Assembly: GCF_030412915.1 (NCBI RefSeq)
Contig: NZ_JAUHJR010000006.1
Coordinates: 151,206 to 215,205, forward strand
DNA: 64,000 bases
Direction of reading: 5' to 3'
Source of the DNA: Nocardioides abyssi
Lineage (GTDB): Bacteria; Actinomycetota; Actinomycetes; Propionibacteriales; Nocardioidaceae
A program made the position numbers and the translations under genes. The notes beneath the pieces were generated by a model that was not told where the DNA came from, searched no databases, and saw nothing but the letters and a program-made list of their open reading frames with translations. Of this stretch, positions 38,731 to 47,787 are shown piece after piece. The stretch's first letter is position 1; every line of letters begins with the position of its first letter.

Positions 38731-39351
38731 ATGAGCGGAGCCCAGCGCAGTCAGCGCGGTGGCGAGCGCCGAGGCAACCGCGACGACCGTCGCGGTGGCC
38801 AGGCTGCTGACAAGACCGCCTACATCGAGCGCGTCGTTGCGATCAACCGTGTCGCCAAGGTCGTGAAGGGTGGTCGTCGCTTCAGCTTCACCGCCCTGGT
38901 CATCGTCGGTGACGGCGAGGGTCTGGTCGGTGTCGGCTACGGAAAGGCCAAGGAGGTGCCCGCGGCGATCGCCAAGGGTGTCGAGGAGGCGAAGAAGAAC
39001 TTCTTCCGCGTCCCCCGCATCCAGGGCACGATCCCGCACCCCGTCCAGGGCGAGAAGGCTGCCGGCGTGGTCATGCTGCGTCCGGCCGCGCCTGGTACCG
39101 GCGTCATCGCCGGTGGCCCGGTGCGTGCCGTCCTCGAGGCCGCCGGCATCCACGACATCCTGAGCAAGTCGCTCGGGTCGTCGAACCAGATCAACATCGT
39201 CCACGCGACGGTGGAGGCCCTGAAGATGCTCGAGCAGCCCGAGGCCGTCGCGGCTCGTCGTGGCCTCCGGGTCGAGGACGTCGCCCCGGCGGCGCTCCTG
39301 CGGGCCCGCACCGAGGTCCCGGCCGGCGTGTCCGAGGAGGTCTCCTCCTGA
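38731..39351 (+). CDS. rpsE: 30S ribosomal protein S5
   Basis: S5, 206 residues, decoding-fidelity and helicase-site protein. Double-stranded RNA-binding-like N-domain ([20 protein letters not shown]) and C-domain ([19 protein letters not shown]). An N-terminal Arg/Gly/Gln-rich tail of about 25 residues precedes the core. Stop overlaps rpmD by one base. Confidence 0.97.
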   Translation: MSGAQRSQRGGERRGNRDDRRGGQAADKTAYIERVVAINRVAKVVKGGRRFSFTALVIVGDGEGLVGVGYGKAKEVPAAIAKGVEEAKKNFFRVPRIQGTIPHPVQGEKAAGVVMLRPAAPGTGVIAGGPVRAVLEAAGIHDILSKSLGSSNQINIVHATVEALKMLEQPEAVAARRGLRVEDVAPAALLRARTEVPAGVSEEVSS

Positions 39352-39533
39352 TGGCACAGCTCAAGGTCCAGCAGAAGAAGTCCACGATCGGCTGCAAGGC
39401 CAACCAGCGCGAGACCCTGCGCACGCTCGGTCTCAAGCGCATCGGTGACGTGGTCGTCAAGGAGGACCGCCCGGAGATCCGGGGCATGGTCCACACCGTC
39501 CGTCACCTGGTGACGGTCGAGGAGGTCGACTGA
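39351..39533 (+). CDS. rpmD: 50S ribosomal protein L30
   Basis: L30, 60 residues. [32 protein letters not shown] is the family pattern. Overlaps rpsE by one base; rplO starts one base after the stop. Confidence 0.95.
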   Translation: MAQLKVQQKKSTIGCKANQRETLRTLGLKRIGDVVVKEDRPEIRGMVHTVRHLVTVEEVD

Positions 39534-39534
39534 C

Positions 39535-39975
39535 ATGACGCTCAAGCTGCACCACCTGCGTCCCGCCCCGGGCGCCAAGACCGCCAAGACCCGCGTGGGT
39601 CGCGGTGAGGGCTCCAAGGGCAAGACCGCGGGCCGCGGTACCAAGGGCACCAAGGCTCGCTACCAGGTCCCCTCGGCCTTCGAGGGTGGCCAGATGCCGC
39701 TGCACATGCGGCTGCCGAAGCTCAAGGGCTTCAAGAACCCCTTCAAGGTGGAGTTCCAGGTCGTCAACCTCGACCGCCTGAACGAGCTCTTCCCCGAGGG
39801 TGGCCAGGTCACCGTCGAGACCCTCGTGGCCCGTGGCGCGGTGCGCGACGGCCACCCGGTCAAGGTCCTCGGCCAGGGCGACATCTCGGTCAAGGTCGAC
39901 GTGAGCGCGAACGCGTTCTCGGCCTCGGCCAAGCAGAAGATCGAGGCTGCAGGCGGCACCACCACCGTCCTGTGA
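39535..39975 (+). CDS. rplO: 50S ribosomal protein L15
   Basis: L15, 146 residues, late assembly protein. [36 protein letters not shown] is diagnostic. Last gene of the spc-type block; a large hairpin follows and secY has its own promoter. Confidence 0.97.
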   Translation: MTLKLHHLRPAPGAKTAKTRVGRGEGSKGKTAGRGTKGTKARYQVPSAFEGGQMPLHMRLPKLKGFKNPFKVEFQVVNLDRLNELFPEGGQVTVETLVARGAVRDGHPVKVLGQGDISVKVDVSANAFSASAKQKIEAAGGTTTVL

Positions 39976-39987
39976 TCGTTGTCCCGG

Positions 39988-40035
39988 GAGGGGCGCGGCG
40001 CGACTGCTGAGCTCAGCATGCGCACCGCGCCCCTC
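39988..40035 (+). terminator. Large hairpin after rplO
   Basis: Outer arms GAGGGGCGCGG and CCGCGCCCCTC (11 bp) enclose a second palindrome GCTGAGCTCAGC. No T-run follows. Probably ends or processes the spc transcript before secY. Confidence 0.7.
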
Positions 40036-40115
40036 TCGCGCTTCACCAGCACCACCCGCTCCACCACCACGTCCCGTGCACCCCGGCCGGGACCGTGTCG
40101 GCGTCACCTGCCTGT

Positions 40116-40121
40116 TAGGCT
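40116..40121 (+). promoter_or_regulatory. Candidate -10 box TAGGCT of the secY promoter
   Basis: TAGGCT lies 54 nt before the secY GTG, after the rplO hairpin; no good -35 is visible. It would give a leader of about 48 nt with a proper Shine-Dalgarno. Confidence 0.4.
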
Positions 40122-40175
40122 TCCGGGGCTCGCCGGCCGCCGGGAGGCGGCTCCAGCAGGGAAAAGAGGAACTTC

Positions 40176-41471
40176 GTGCTCAGCGCGTTCGTGAACGCAT
40201 TCCGGACTCCGGACCTGCGGCGCAAGCTGCTCTTCGTCCTGATGATCGTGGCGATCTTCAGGCTCGGGTCGCAGATCCCCGCCCCGGGGGTCAACGTCGC
40301 CAACGTCCAGTCCTGCATCGAGCAGGTCGAGGACAACAGCGTCTACAACCTGATCAACCTGTTCTCGGGCGGGGCGCTCCTCCAGCTGACGATCTTCGCG
40401 CTGGGGATCATGCCCTACATCACCGCCAGCATCATCCTGCAGCTGCTCGTCGTGGTCATCCCACGGCTCGAGGCGCTGAAGAAGGAGGGCCAGGCGGGCC
40501 AGACCAAGATCACCCAGTACACCCGGTACCTGACGCTGGGCCTCGCGGTCCTCCAGGCCACCGGCATCGTCGCGCTCGCCCGCTCGGGCAACCTGCTGCA
40601 GGGCTGCACCGAGCAGCTGCTGCACAGCGACGGCACGGGCACCTTCCTGGTCCTCGTCGTCACCATGACCGCCGGCACGGCCGTGATCATGTGGCTCGGC
40701 GAGCTCATCACCGAGCGCGGCGTCGGCAACGGCATGTCGATCCTGATCTTCACGCAGGTCGTCGCGACCTTCCCGGCCTCGATGTGGGACGTCCAGAAGC
40801 AGCAGGGCTGGTGGACCTTCGGCATCGTGATGGTCGTCGGTCTGGTCATCGTGGCCGCGGTCATCTTCATCGAGCAGGCACAGCGGCGGATCCCCGTGCA
40901 GTACGCACGCCGGATGGTCGGCCGCAAGATGTTCGGCGGGAGCTCGACCTACATCCCGCTGAAGGTCAACCAGGCCGGCATCATCCCGGTCATCTTCGCC
41001 TCCTCGCTGCTCTACCTGCCGGCCATGGCGGTCCAGTTCAACCAGAACGCGGACTCGTCGGTCATCCGGTGGATCAACAAGTACTTCGTGAGCGGTGACA
41101 ACCCGCTCTACATGGCGGTCTTCTTCCTGCTCATCGTCTTCTTCACCTACTTCTACGTGTCGATCACCTTCAACCCCAACGAGGTGGCCGACAACATGAA
41201 GAAGTACGGCGGCTTCATCCCCGGGATCCGGGCGGGCAAGCCGACCGAGGACTACCTGTCCTACGTCCTGTCCCGCATCACGTTCCCCGGGTCGATCTAC
41301 CTCGGCCTGGTCGCACTGATCCCGCTGATCGCCCTGGTGCTCATCAACGCGAACCAGAACTTCCCCTTCGGCGGCACGTCGATCCTCATCATGGTCGGCG
41401 TCGCCCTGGACACGGTGAAGCAGATCGAGAGCCAGCTGCAGCAGCGCAACTACGAAGGGTTCCTCCGTTGA
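40176..41471 (+). CDS. secY: Protein translocase channel subunit SecY
   Basis: SecY, 431 residues, forms the Sec channel in the inner membrane with SecE and SecG. Ten membrane helices are expected; the plug-region helix 2 follows [22 protein letters not shown], and [10 protein letters not shown] with [21 protein letters not shown] are conserved cytoplasmic loops. GTG start with AAAGAGGA at 6 nt. Stop overlaps the adk TTG start. Confidence 0.97.
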   Translation: MLSAFVNAFRTPDLRRKLLFVLMIVAIFRLGSQIPAPGVNVANVQSCIEQVEDNSVYNLINLFSGGALLQLTIFALGIMPYITASIILQLLVVVIPRLEALKKEGQAGQTKITQYTRYLTLGLAVLQATGIVALARSGNLLQGCTEQLLHSDGTGTFLVLVVTMTAGTAVIMWLGELITERGVGNGMSILIFTQVVATFPASMWDVQKQQGWWTFGIVMVVGLVIVAAVIFIEQAQRRIPVQYARRMVGRKMFGGSSTYIPLKVNQAGIIPVIFASSLLYLPAMAVQFNQNADSSVIRWINKYFVSGDNPLYMAVFFLLIVFFTYFYVSITFNPNEVADNMKKYGGFIPGIRAGKPTEDYLSYVLSRITFPGSIYLGLVALIPLIALVLINANQNFPFGGTSILIMVGVALDTVKQIESQLQQRNYEGFLR

Positions 41472-42043
41472 GGTTGATCTTGATGGGTCCCCCGGGCGCT
41501 GGCAAAGGCACCCAGGCGAAGTTCGTCGCCGAGCACTTCGGCATCCCGGCCATCTCGACCGGCGACATCTTCCGCGCGAACGTCTCCGAGGGCACCGAGC
41601 TCGGCGTCGAGGCCAAGCGCTTCATGGACGCGGGGGAGTACGTCCCCGACGAGGTCACCAACAAGATGGTGCGCAACCGGATCGACGAGGACGACGCCAA
41701 GCCCGGCTTCCTCCTCGACGGCTACCCGCGCACCCTCGCCCAGGTCGAGGAGCTCGACGGGATGATCGGCTTCACCGGTCACTCGCTCGACGCGGTCGTC
41801 TGCCTCACCGTCGACGCCGACGAGATCGTCCAGCGCCTGCTCCAGCGCGCGCAGGTCGAGGGCCGGGCCGACGACACCGAGGACGTCATCCGTCGCCGGC
41901 AGGAGGTCTACGCCGAGCAGACCGAGCCGCTCATCGAGGTCTACCGCGGCCGCGGGATCCTCATCGAGGTCGACGGCATGGGCGAGGTCGACGAGGTCAC
42001 CTCGCGCATCTTCGCCGCCCTCGACGACGTCCAGCAGTCCTGA
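41468..42043 (+). CDS. adk: Adenylate kinase
   Basis: Interconverts ATP, AMP and ADP. 191 residues with P-loop [10 protein letters not shown], the AMP-binding [10 protein letters not shown] and DGYPRTLAQ. The LID is the short, zinc-free form usual in actinobacteria. Translation starts at TTG 41468, overlapping secY (TTGA), with GAAGGG about 10 nt upstream; starting at the first ATG would cut into the P-loop strand. Confidence 0.96.
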   Translation: MRLILMGPPGAGKGTQAKFVAEHFGIPAISTGDIFRANVSEGTELGVEAKRFMDAGEYVPDEVTNKMVRNRIDEDDAKPGFLLDGYPRTLAQVEELDGMIGFTGHSLDAVVCLTVDADEIVQRLLQRAQVEGRADDTEDVIRRRQEVYAEQTEPLIEVYRGRGILIEVDGMGEVDEVTSRIFAALDDVQQS

Positions 42044-42059
42044 CGGGCCCGACCAGCTG

Positions 42060-42878
42060 ATGGGGCTGCGTGACCGGGGCGTCGAGATCAAGTCACCCAA
42101 GCAGATCGCGACGATGCGTCGCGCCGGGCTCGTGGTGGGGGAGACCCTCGAGCTGCTGCGCGGGCACGTCCGCGCCGGCGTCTCCACGCGTGAGCTCGAC
42201 GCGATCGCCGAGGACAACATCCGCTCCTCCGGCGCGACGCCGTCCTTCCTCGGCTACCACGGTTTCCCCGGGTCGATCTGCGCCTCGGTCAACGACGAGG
42301 TCGTCCACGGGATCCCGGGGGACCGGGTCCTCGCCGAGGGCGACGTCGTCTCCATCGACTGCGGCGCGATCGTCGACGGTTGGCACGGCGACGCGGCGAT
42401 CACCGTCGCCGTCGGGCAGGTGCCCGACGAGGTCACCGAGCTGATGCGGGTCACCGAGGAGTCGATGTGGCGCGGGATCGCCGCCGCGCGCCTCGGCGGC
42501 CGGGTCACCGACATCTCCGCCGCCGTCGAGCGGCACGTCCGCGCGCAGGGCGCCTACGGGATCCTCGAGGACTACACGGGTCACGGCATCGGTTCGGCCA
42601 TGCACCAGCCGCCGGACGTGCCGAACTACGGGCGTCCCGGGCGCGGACCCAAGCTCGTGCGCGGGCTCGCGCTCGCGGTCGAGCCGATGGTGACCCTCGG
42701 TGGCAAGGACGTCTCCACCCTCGAGGACGACTGGACGGTCGTCACCGACGACGGCAGCCACGCCGCGCACTTCGAGCACACGTTCACGCTGACCGAGCGC
42801 GGCGCCTGGGTGCTGACCGCGCTCGACGGGGGAGAGGCCGCGCTGACCGCGCTCGGCGTCCCCTTCGGCGGCCGCTGA
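42060..42878 (+). CDS. map: Type I methionine aminopeptidase
   Basis: Removes the initiator methionine from nascent proteins. 272 residues of the pita-bread fold; the five metal ligands are seen in SIDCGAIVDGWHGDAAIT (two Asp), YTGHGIGSAMH (His), VEPMVTLG (Glu) and FEHTFTLTE (Glu). No zinc-finger N-extension. Follows adk by 16 nt. In most actinobacteria infA comes next; here a Mn exporter unit intervenes. Confidence 0.95.
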   Translation: MGLRDRGVEIKSPKQIATMRRAGLVVGETLELLRGHVRAGVSTRELDAIAEDNIRSSGATPSFLGYHGFPGSICASVNDEVVHGIPGDRVLAEGDVVSIDCGAIVDGWHGDAAITVAVGQVPDEVTELMRVTEESMWRGIAAARLGGRVTDISAAVERHVRAQGAYGILEDYTGHGIGSAMHQPPDVPNYGRPGRGPKLVRGLALAVEPMVTLGGKDVSTLEDDWTVVTDDGSHAAHFEHTFTLTERGAWVLTALDGGEAALTALGVPFGGR

Positions 42879-42983
42879 CCGAGCGCCCGACCCAGCCCCT
42901 GACCCACTGCCGACGTCCGCCGTGGGTCGCCCGGAGCGCGGATGGGTAACGGGACCCCGTGCCCGTGCGAGGATGTGCGGGCA

Positions 42984-43083
42984 GGGGGGAGTATTCCTTC
43001 GCCGCGGTCTCGTCAGCACGTCCGGTAGCCATGTACCGGTCCGGGGCCGTGGGTCGCGCCGCGGCGGGAGAGACCTCTGACGT
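42984..43083 (+). promoter_or_regulatory. yybP-ykoY-type manganese riboswitch
   Basis: The leader of the terC gene carries the conserved pieces of the yybP-ykoY RNA in order: GGGGGAGTA (42985-42993), CGGTCTCGTCAGCACG (43005-43020), a hairpin TCCGGTAGCC/ACCGGTCCGG, the GGGGCCGTGGGTCG block, and the closing GGGAGAGACCTC (43066-43077). This RNA binds Mn2+ and turns on exporters of the TerC/MntP types. The boundaries are estimates. Confidence 0.82.
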
Positions 43084-43113
43084 TCCGTCGTCCGCCTGAC
43101 CAGGAGGAACCCT

Positions 43114-44106
43114 GTGGAAGTCTCCGCCCTCGAGTGGGGCATCACGATCGCTGTCACCGTCGCCGTGCTGCTCTTCGACGTCGTCGTCATCGCCCGACGA
43201 CCGCACGAGCCGTCACTGCGCGAGTGCACGGTCTACCTGAGCGTCTACGTCGGCGCAGCCGTGATCTTCGGCGCCTGGGTCTGGCTGTTCCACGGCCACG
43301 ACTTCGGCATCGAGTTCTACACCGGCTGGCTGGTGGAGTACTCGCTGTCCGTCGACAACCTGTTCGTCTTCATCGTGCTGATGTCGGCGCTCGCCGTGCC
43401 GCGCAAGTACCAGCAGGAAGCCCTGATGGTGGGCATCATCCTGGCGCTGATCTTCCGCGCGATCTTCATCGCGGTCGGCTACCAGCTGGTGGAGAACTTC
43501 TCCTGGGTCTTCTACATCTTCGGCGTCTTCCTGCTCTACACCGCCGTCAGCCTGGTCCGCAGCTACCGCGGCGGCGAGGAGGAGCACCCCGAGGAGAACC
43601 GCCTGGTGATGTTCGCCCAGCGCCGGCTCAACGTGGGCGAGGAGTACCGCGGCCTCACGCTGTGGTGGAAGGAGAACGGCGCGCGCGTCGTCTCCCCGAT
43701 GCTGATCGTCATCCTGGCGCTCGGTGCCACCGACATCATGTTCGCGCTCGACTCGATCCCGGCGATCTTCGGCATCACCCAGGAGCCGTACCTCGTCTTC
43801 ACGGCCAACGTCTTCGCGCTGATGGGCCTGCGCCAGCTGTACTTCCTGCTCGGCGGCCTGCTCCAGCGGCTGGTGTACCTCTCGCTGGGCCTGGCGTTCA
43901 TCCTGGCCTGGATCGGCGTGAAGCTGATCATCCACGCCATGCACGAGGGCGGCGTGATCGGCTTCGAGGTGCCGACCCTCGCCAGCCTCGGCGTCATCAT
44001 CGTGACGCTGGGCCTGACCGCCTGGCTGAGCCTGGCCAAGACCCGCCGCGACGAGCGGGCCGAGATGACCGACTCCAACCCGCCGGCGCCCAAGCCGGCC
44101 GACTGA
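43114..44106 (+). CDS. TerC-family metal (Mn2+) exporter
   Basis: A 330-residue membrane protein of the TerC/Alx/MeeF family. About 9 hydrophobic segments; the two acidic signatures YSLSVDNLFVFIVLM and ALGATDIMFALDSIPAIF carry the intramembrane aspartates that define the family. TerC proteins export Mn2+ and can help metallate secreted proteins. GTG start with AGGAGGAACCCT. The riboswitch in front makes Mn2+ export the likely role. It splits map from infA, and Mn2+ is a plausible cofactor of the neighbouring aminopeptidase (inference). Confidence 0.88.
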   Translation: MEVSALEWGITIAVTVAVLLFDVVVIARRPHEPSLRECTVYLSVYVGAAVIFGAWVWLFHGHDFGIEFYTGWLVEYSLSVDNLFVFIVLMSALAVPRKYQQEALMVGIILALIFRAIFIAVGYQLVENFSWVFYIFGVFLLYTAVSLVRSYRGGEEEHPEENRLVMFAQRRLNVGEEYRGLTLWWKENGARVVSPMLIVILALGATDIMFALDSIPAIFGITQEPYLVFTANVFALMGLRQLYFLLGGLLQRLVYLSLGLAFILAWIGVKLIIHAMHEGGVIGFEVPTLASLGVIIVTLGLTAWLSLAKTRRDERAEMTDSNPPAPKPAD

Positions 44107-44154
44107 CCGGCCGCGTCCGGAATAGGGCGGGGCTGTGCGGATGTTCCTCCGGGG

Positions 44155-45219
44155 ATGACCGACCACAGCCCCGCCCTGTCCGTGCTGGACCTCGTCCCCG
44201 TCCGCGGGGACCAGACGACCACCGACGCTCTGCGGGCCTCGACGGCGCTGGCCCGCACGGCCGACCGGCTCGGGTACCGCCGCTACTGGGTCGCCGAGCA
44301 CCACAACATGGCCGCCGTCGCCGCGACCAACCCGCCGGTGCTCATCGGCATGCTGGCCGCCGCCACCGAGCGGATCCGCGTCGGGTCGGGCGGCGTGATG
44401 CTGCCCAACCACGCGCCGCTCGTGGTCGCGGAGCAGTTCGCGCTGCTCGAGGCGGCCTTCCCCGGCCGCATCGACCTCGGCATCGGCCGCGCACCCGGCA
44501 CCGACCCGGTGACCAGCTGGGCGCTGCGCCACGGCGCCGGCGGCGTGAGCGACGAGGCGGTCAGCCGGTTCCCGGAGTACGTCGACAACGTGCTGGCGAT
44601 GATGGACACCGCCGGCGTCGGCATCTCGGTGCAGGGCCGCACCCACGCGCTCAAGGCGACCCCGGCGGCGAGCTCGCTGCCCACGCCCTGGCTGCTCGGG
44701 TCCTCGGACTACTCCGCCCGGCTCGCCGCGGAGAAGGGCCTGCCCTACGTCTTCGCCCACCACTTCTCCGGGCAGGGCACCGCCGAGGCGCTCGAGCTCT
44801 ACCGCAGCACGTTCCGCGCGTCGCCCGACCTCGGGCCCGACATGGCCGAGCCGCGCACCTTCCTCACCGTCAACGCCGTCGTGGCCGACGACGCCGAGGA
44901 GGCACGCCGGCTCGCGCTGCCCCAGCTGCAGATGATGCTCGAGCTGCGCACCGGCCAGCCGCTCGGCCCAGGTCGGCTCGTCGAGGAGGCCGAGAAGGTC
45001 CAGGCCGAGATGCCGCCCGCGCACCGCGAGCTGGTCGAGAAGATGGCCGCCACGTGGATCATCGGCGGGCCCGCGGAGTCCCGGGCGCGCCTGGCCGAGC
45101 TCGCGGCGACGTACGACGTCGACGAGGTGATGGTCTCGCCGGTCGCGGCGGCGTACGTCGGCACCGACCCGGACGCGAGCCCGGCGCGCGAGCGCACGCT
45201 CGAGCTGCTCGCCGGCTGA
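44155..45219 (+). CDS. LLM-class flavin-dependent oxidoreductase
   Basis: A 354-residue bacterial luciferase-like monooxygenase of the MsnO8-type branch. TADRLGYRRYWVAEHHNMAAVA, RIRVGSGGVMLPNHAPLVVAEQFALLE and RIDLGIGRAPGTDP are typical of this group, which uses reduced FMN or F420. The substrate is unknown. ATG 44155 lies 48 nt after terC; a good ribosome site is not obvious. May be read through from the terC promoter, but a link to manganese is not evident. Confidence 0.85.
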   Translation: MTDHSPALSVLDLVPVRGDQTTTDALRASTALARTADRLGYRRYWVAEHHNMAAVAATNPPVLIGMLAAATERIRVGSGGVMLPNHAPLVVAEQFALLEAAFPGRIDLGIGRAPGTDPVTSWALRHGAGGVSDEAVSRFPEYVDNVLAMMDTAGVGISVQGRTHALKATPAASSLPTPWLLGSSDYSARLAAEKGLPYVFAHHFSGQGTAEALELYRSTFRASPDLGPDMAEPRTFLTVNAVVADDAEEARRLALPQLQMMLELRTGQPLGPGRLVEEAEKVQAEMPPAHRELVEKMAATWIIGGPAESRARLAELAATYDVDEVMVSPVAAAYVGTDPDASPARERTLELLAG

Positions 45220-45543
45220 CCGTGCCCGACGCGGCACGCCGGGGGGACCACCCGGCACCCGGTACGGATTCGTGTTATGGGACCGGGTGGGCATAGACTG
45301 CAACGTCGGCCCAACGTGGGTCTGCTTCGTGGCGCCTCGCGGCTGCCCGAGCACACGTGACGTCCCGCTCCCCGGAGCGATCGTCCGTGCGTCCGGGATG
45401 AGGTCCACCGAGCGGCCGCACGAGGTCCACCGGCCCGCTGGAGACGGCGAGCCGGAGGTTCCCGGGCCACCCGCAGGCGGTCCGCGCCGCCGGCGGAGCA
45501 CGACACCGGTGGACGACCGACCGAACAACAGATTGTGGAGGAC
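45220..45543 (+). promoter_or_regulatory. Promoter and leader of the alpha cluster
   Basis: No gene is seen in these 324 bases. TAGACT at 45294-45299 is the best -10 candidate. Just upstream an inverted repeat CACCCGGT (45256-45263) / ACCGGGTG (45282-45289) covers the -35 region and could be a regulator site or the end of the upstream transcript. The leader would be about 240 nt long and GC-rich. Confidence 0.45.
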
Positions 45544-45765
45544 ATGCCGAAGAAAGAAGGCGTGATCGAGATCGAGGGCACCGTCGTGGAGGCCCTGCCC
45601 AACGCCATGTTCCGCGTCGAGCTGAGCAACGGCCACAAGGTTCTCGCCCACATCAGCGGCAAGATGCGTCAGCACTACATCCGGATCCTCCCCGAGGACC
45701 GGGTCGTGGTGGAGCTCTCGCCGTACGACCTCACGCGGGGTCGCATCGTCTACCGCTACAAGTGA
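45544..45765 (+). CDS. infA: Translation initiation factor IF-1
   Basis: IF-1, 73 residues, an S1/OB-fold protein that blocks the A site during initiation. [26 protein letters not shown] and [28 protein letters not shown] are diagnostic. ATG 45544 gives the normal N-terminus, but GGAGG is only 2 nt away; an in-frame GTG at 45535 is an alternative that would add three residues. Confidence 0.95.
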   Translation: MPKKEGVIEIEGTVVEALPNAMFRVELSNGHKVLAHISGKMRQHYIRILPEDRVVVELSPYDLTRGRIVYRYK

Positions 45766-45814
45766 GCGAGCCCGCGGGCCCGCCGTCAGCCAGCCGAACC
45801 GAAGGGACCTCCCC

Positions 45815-45928
45815 GTGAAGGTCAACCCCAGCGTCAAGAAGATCTGCGACAAGTGCCAGGTGATCCGTCGCCACGGCCGCGTCATGGTCATCTGCGAGAA
45901 CCCGCGTCACAAGCAGCGCCAGGGCTGA
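45815..45928 (+). CDS. rpmJ: 50S ribosomal protein L36
   Basis: L36, only 37 residues: [19 protein letters not shown] at the start and [12 protein letters not shown] at the end. The zinc ligands Cys11, Cys14, Cys27 and His32 are all present, so this is the zinc-dependent form. GTG start with GAAGGGACC upstream. It lies between infA and rpsM, as expected. Confidence 0.95.
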   Translation: MKVNPSVKKICDKCQVIRRHGRVMVICENPRHKQRQG

Positions 45929-46106
45929 GCGAACCGCTCACCCGCTGCCCGGCCCTCGTGGCCGCGCACAACTGAACACCACAACGTGATCGCTCGCCCG
46001 TCAGCAGACGGGTCACCCACCTCCGGTGCAGAGGCCGGAGCCTGGTCCACGACGGACCAGGGCGCGACACGACCGACACCTCTGCGGAACTGCAAAGGAA
46101 CGCCAC

Positions 46107-46481
46107 ATGGCACGCCTCGTTGGTGTGGACCTCCCGCGCGACAAGCGCATCGAGATCGCACTCACCTACATCTACGGCATCGGCCGTACCCGCTCCCAGC
46201 AGCTGCTCGCGGCCACCGGGGTCAACCCGAACACGCGCGTCCACGAGCTGGGGGACGAGGAGCTGGTCAAGCTCCGCGACGAGATCGAGTCGAACTTCAA
46301 GATCGAGGGTGACCTCCGTCGCGAGGTCCAGGCAGACATCCGTCGCAAGATCGAGATCGGCAGCTACCAGGGTCGCCGCCACCGCATGGGCCTCCCGGTC
46401 CGCGGTCAGCGCACCAAGACCAACGCTCGCACCCGCAAGGGGCCGAAGCGCACGGTTGCCGGCAAGAAGAAGGCCAAGTGA
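46107..46481 (+). CDS. rpsM: 30S ribosomal protein S13
   Basis: S13, 124 residues, small-subunit head and bridge B1 protein. [33 protein letters not shown] and the [28 protein letters not shown] tail are diagnostic. Start chosen at the MARL N-terminus with AAAGGAA upstream. A 178-bp gap after rpmJ contains no recognised gene. Confidence 0.97.
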   Translation: MARLVGVDLPRDKRIEIALTYIYGIGRTRSQQLLAATGVNPNTRVHELGDEELVKLRDEIESNFKIEGDLRREVQADIRRKIEIGSYQGRRHRMGLPVRGQRTKTNARTRKGPKRTVAGKKKAK

Positions 46482-46576
46482 CCCGACAGGTCCCGACCCG
46501 GTCGCACCGCGACCGCCTCGACCTGCGGCACTCGCTGCCTTCCCCCTCACAGACCAGCTAACTCAGGAGATACTGC

Positions 46577-46984
46577 ATGCCTCCCAAGAGCCGCACCGCG
46601 GCCGGCGCCAAGAAGGTGCGCCGCAAGGAGAAGAAGAACGTCGCCCAGGGCGAAGCCCACATCAAGAGCACGTTCAACAACACGATCGTCACCATCACCG
46701 ACCCCACCGGCGCGGTGATCTCGTGGGCCTCGGCCGGCACCGTCGGCTTCAAGGGCTCGCGCAAGTCCACCCCGTTCGCCGCGCAGATGGCCGCTGAGGC
46801 CGCCGGTCGTCGGGCGATGGAGCACGGCATGAAGAAGATCGACGTCTTCGTGAAGGGCCCGGGCTCGGGCCGAGAGACGGCGATCCGTTCGCTGGGTGCG
46901 ATCGGCCTCGAGGTCGGCACCATCCAGGACGTCACGCCCGCTCCGCACAACGGCTGCCGCCCGCCCAAGCGCCGCCGCGTCTGA
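46577..46984 (+). CDS. rpsK: 30S ribosomal protein S11
   Basis: S11, 135 residues, platform protein near the E site. [27 protein letters not shown] and [17 protein letters not shown] are diagnostic. ATG follows TCAGGAGATACTGC. Confidence 0.97.
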   Translation: MPPKSRTAAGAKKVRRKEKKNVAQGEAHIKSTFNNTIVTITDPTGAVISWASAGTVGFKGSRKSTPFAAQMAAEAAGRRAMEHGMKKIDVFVKGPGSGRETAIRSLGAIGLEVGTIQDVTPAPHNGCRPPKRRRV

Positions 46985-47014
46985 TCGCCCGCTGAGAACA
47001 GGAGACTTTGAGAA

Positions 47015-47623
47015 ATGGCCCGTTACACCGGCCCCATGACCCGGAAGTCGCGCCGTCTCGGCGTCGACCTCGTCGGCGGTGACGGCGCGTTCGAGCGTCG
47101 TCCCTACCCCCCCGGCCAGCACGGCCGCGCGCGCATCAAGGAGAGCGAGTACCGCCTCCAGCTGCACGAGAAGCAGAAGGCCCGCTTCACGTACGGCGTG
47201 ATGGAGAAGCAGTTCGCCAACTACTACACCGAGGCCTCGCGTCGCGCCGGCAAGACCGGTGACAACCTGCTCCAGCTGCTGGAGTGCCGCCTCGACAACG
47301 TGGTGTACCGCGCCGGCTTCGCCCGGACCCGCCGCCACGCCCGCCAGCTCGTCGTGCACGGCCACTTCAAGGTCAACGGCAAGAAGGTCGACATCCCCTC
47401 CTACCAGGTCTCCGCGCACGACGTCATCGACGTCCGCGAGAAGTCCCTGGAGATGACCCCGTTCATCGTGGCTCGCGAGACCCACGGCGAGCGCGTCGTC
47501 CCCGCCTGGCTCGAGGCGCTGCCGAACCGCATGCGGATCCTCGTCCACCAGCTGCCGGTCCGGGCCCAGATCGACATCCCGGTCCAGGAGCAGCTGATCG
47601 TCGAGTACTACTCCAAGAAGTAA
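47015..47623 (+). CDS. rpsD: 30S ribosomal protein S4
   Basis: S4, 202 residues, primary 16S binder and 5'-domain assembly initiator. RYTGPMTRKSRRLGVDL and the S4-domain segment ECRLDNVVYRAGFARTRRHARQLVVHGH are present. It lacks the zinc-finger cysteines at the N-terminus (zinc-free form). A cluster of GC hairpins follows. Confidence 0.96.
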   Translation: MARYTGPMTRKSRRLGVDLVGGDGAFERRPYPPGQHGRARIKESEYRLQLHEKQKARFTYGVMEKQFANYYTEASRRAGKTGDNLLQLLECRLDNVVYRAGFARTRRHARQLVVHGHFKVNGKKVDIPSYQVSAHDVIDVREKSLEMTPFIVARETHGERVVPAWLEALPNRMRILVHQLPVRAQIDIPVQEQLIVEYYSKK

Positions 47624-47626
47624 CAG

Positions 47627-47690
47627 AAGGGGGGCTTCGCCCCCCTTCGACCCCCCACTGGGGGCTCCGCCCCCAGACCCCCGGGTCTGG
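47627..47690 (+). terminator. Cluster of GC hairpins between rpsD and rpoA
   Basis: First stem: AAGGGGGG / CCCCCCTT with loop CTTCG (47627-47647). Then CTGGGGGCTCCGCCCCCAG (47659-47677) and the overlapping palindrome CAGACCCCCGGGTCTG (47674-47689), which exclude each other. No T-run of note. Probable partial terminator or mRNA-processing site that tunes rpoA relative to the ribosomal genes. Confidence 0.65.
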
Positions 47691-47787
47691 GGGCCGGGGT
47701 TCCTCCGGAGGGGCAGCACCACCGCCTTCCGCCAACCTGCAGTTCGGGCCCGTCATATAGCGGGTGGGCCCGGAAAGGAAAACACCA

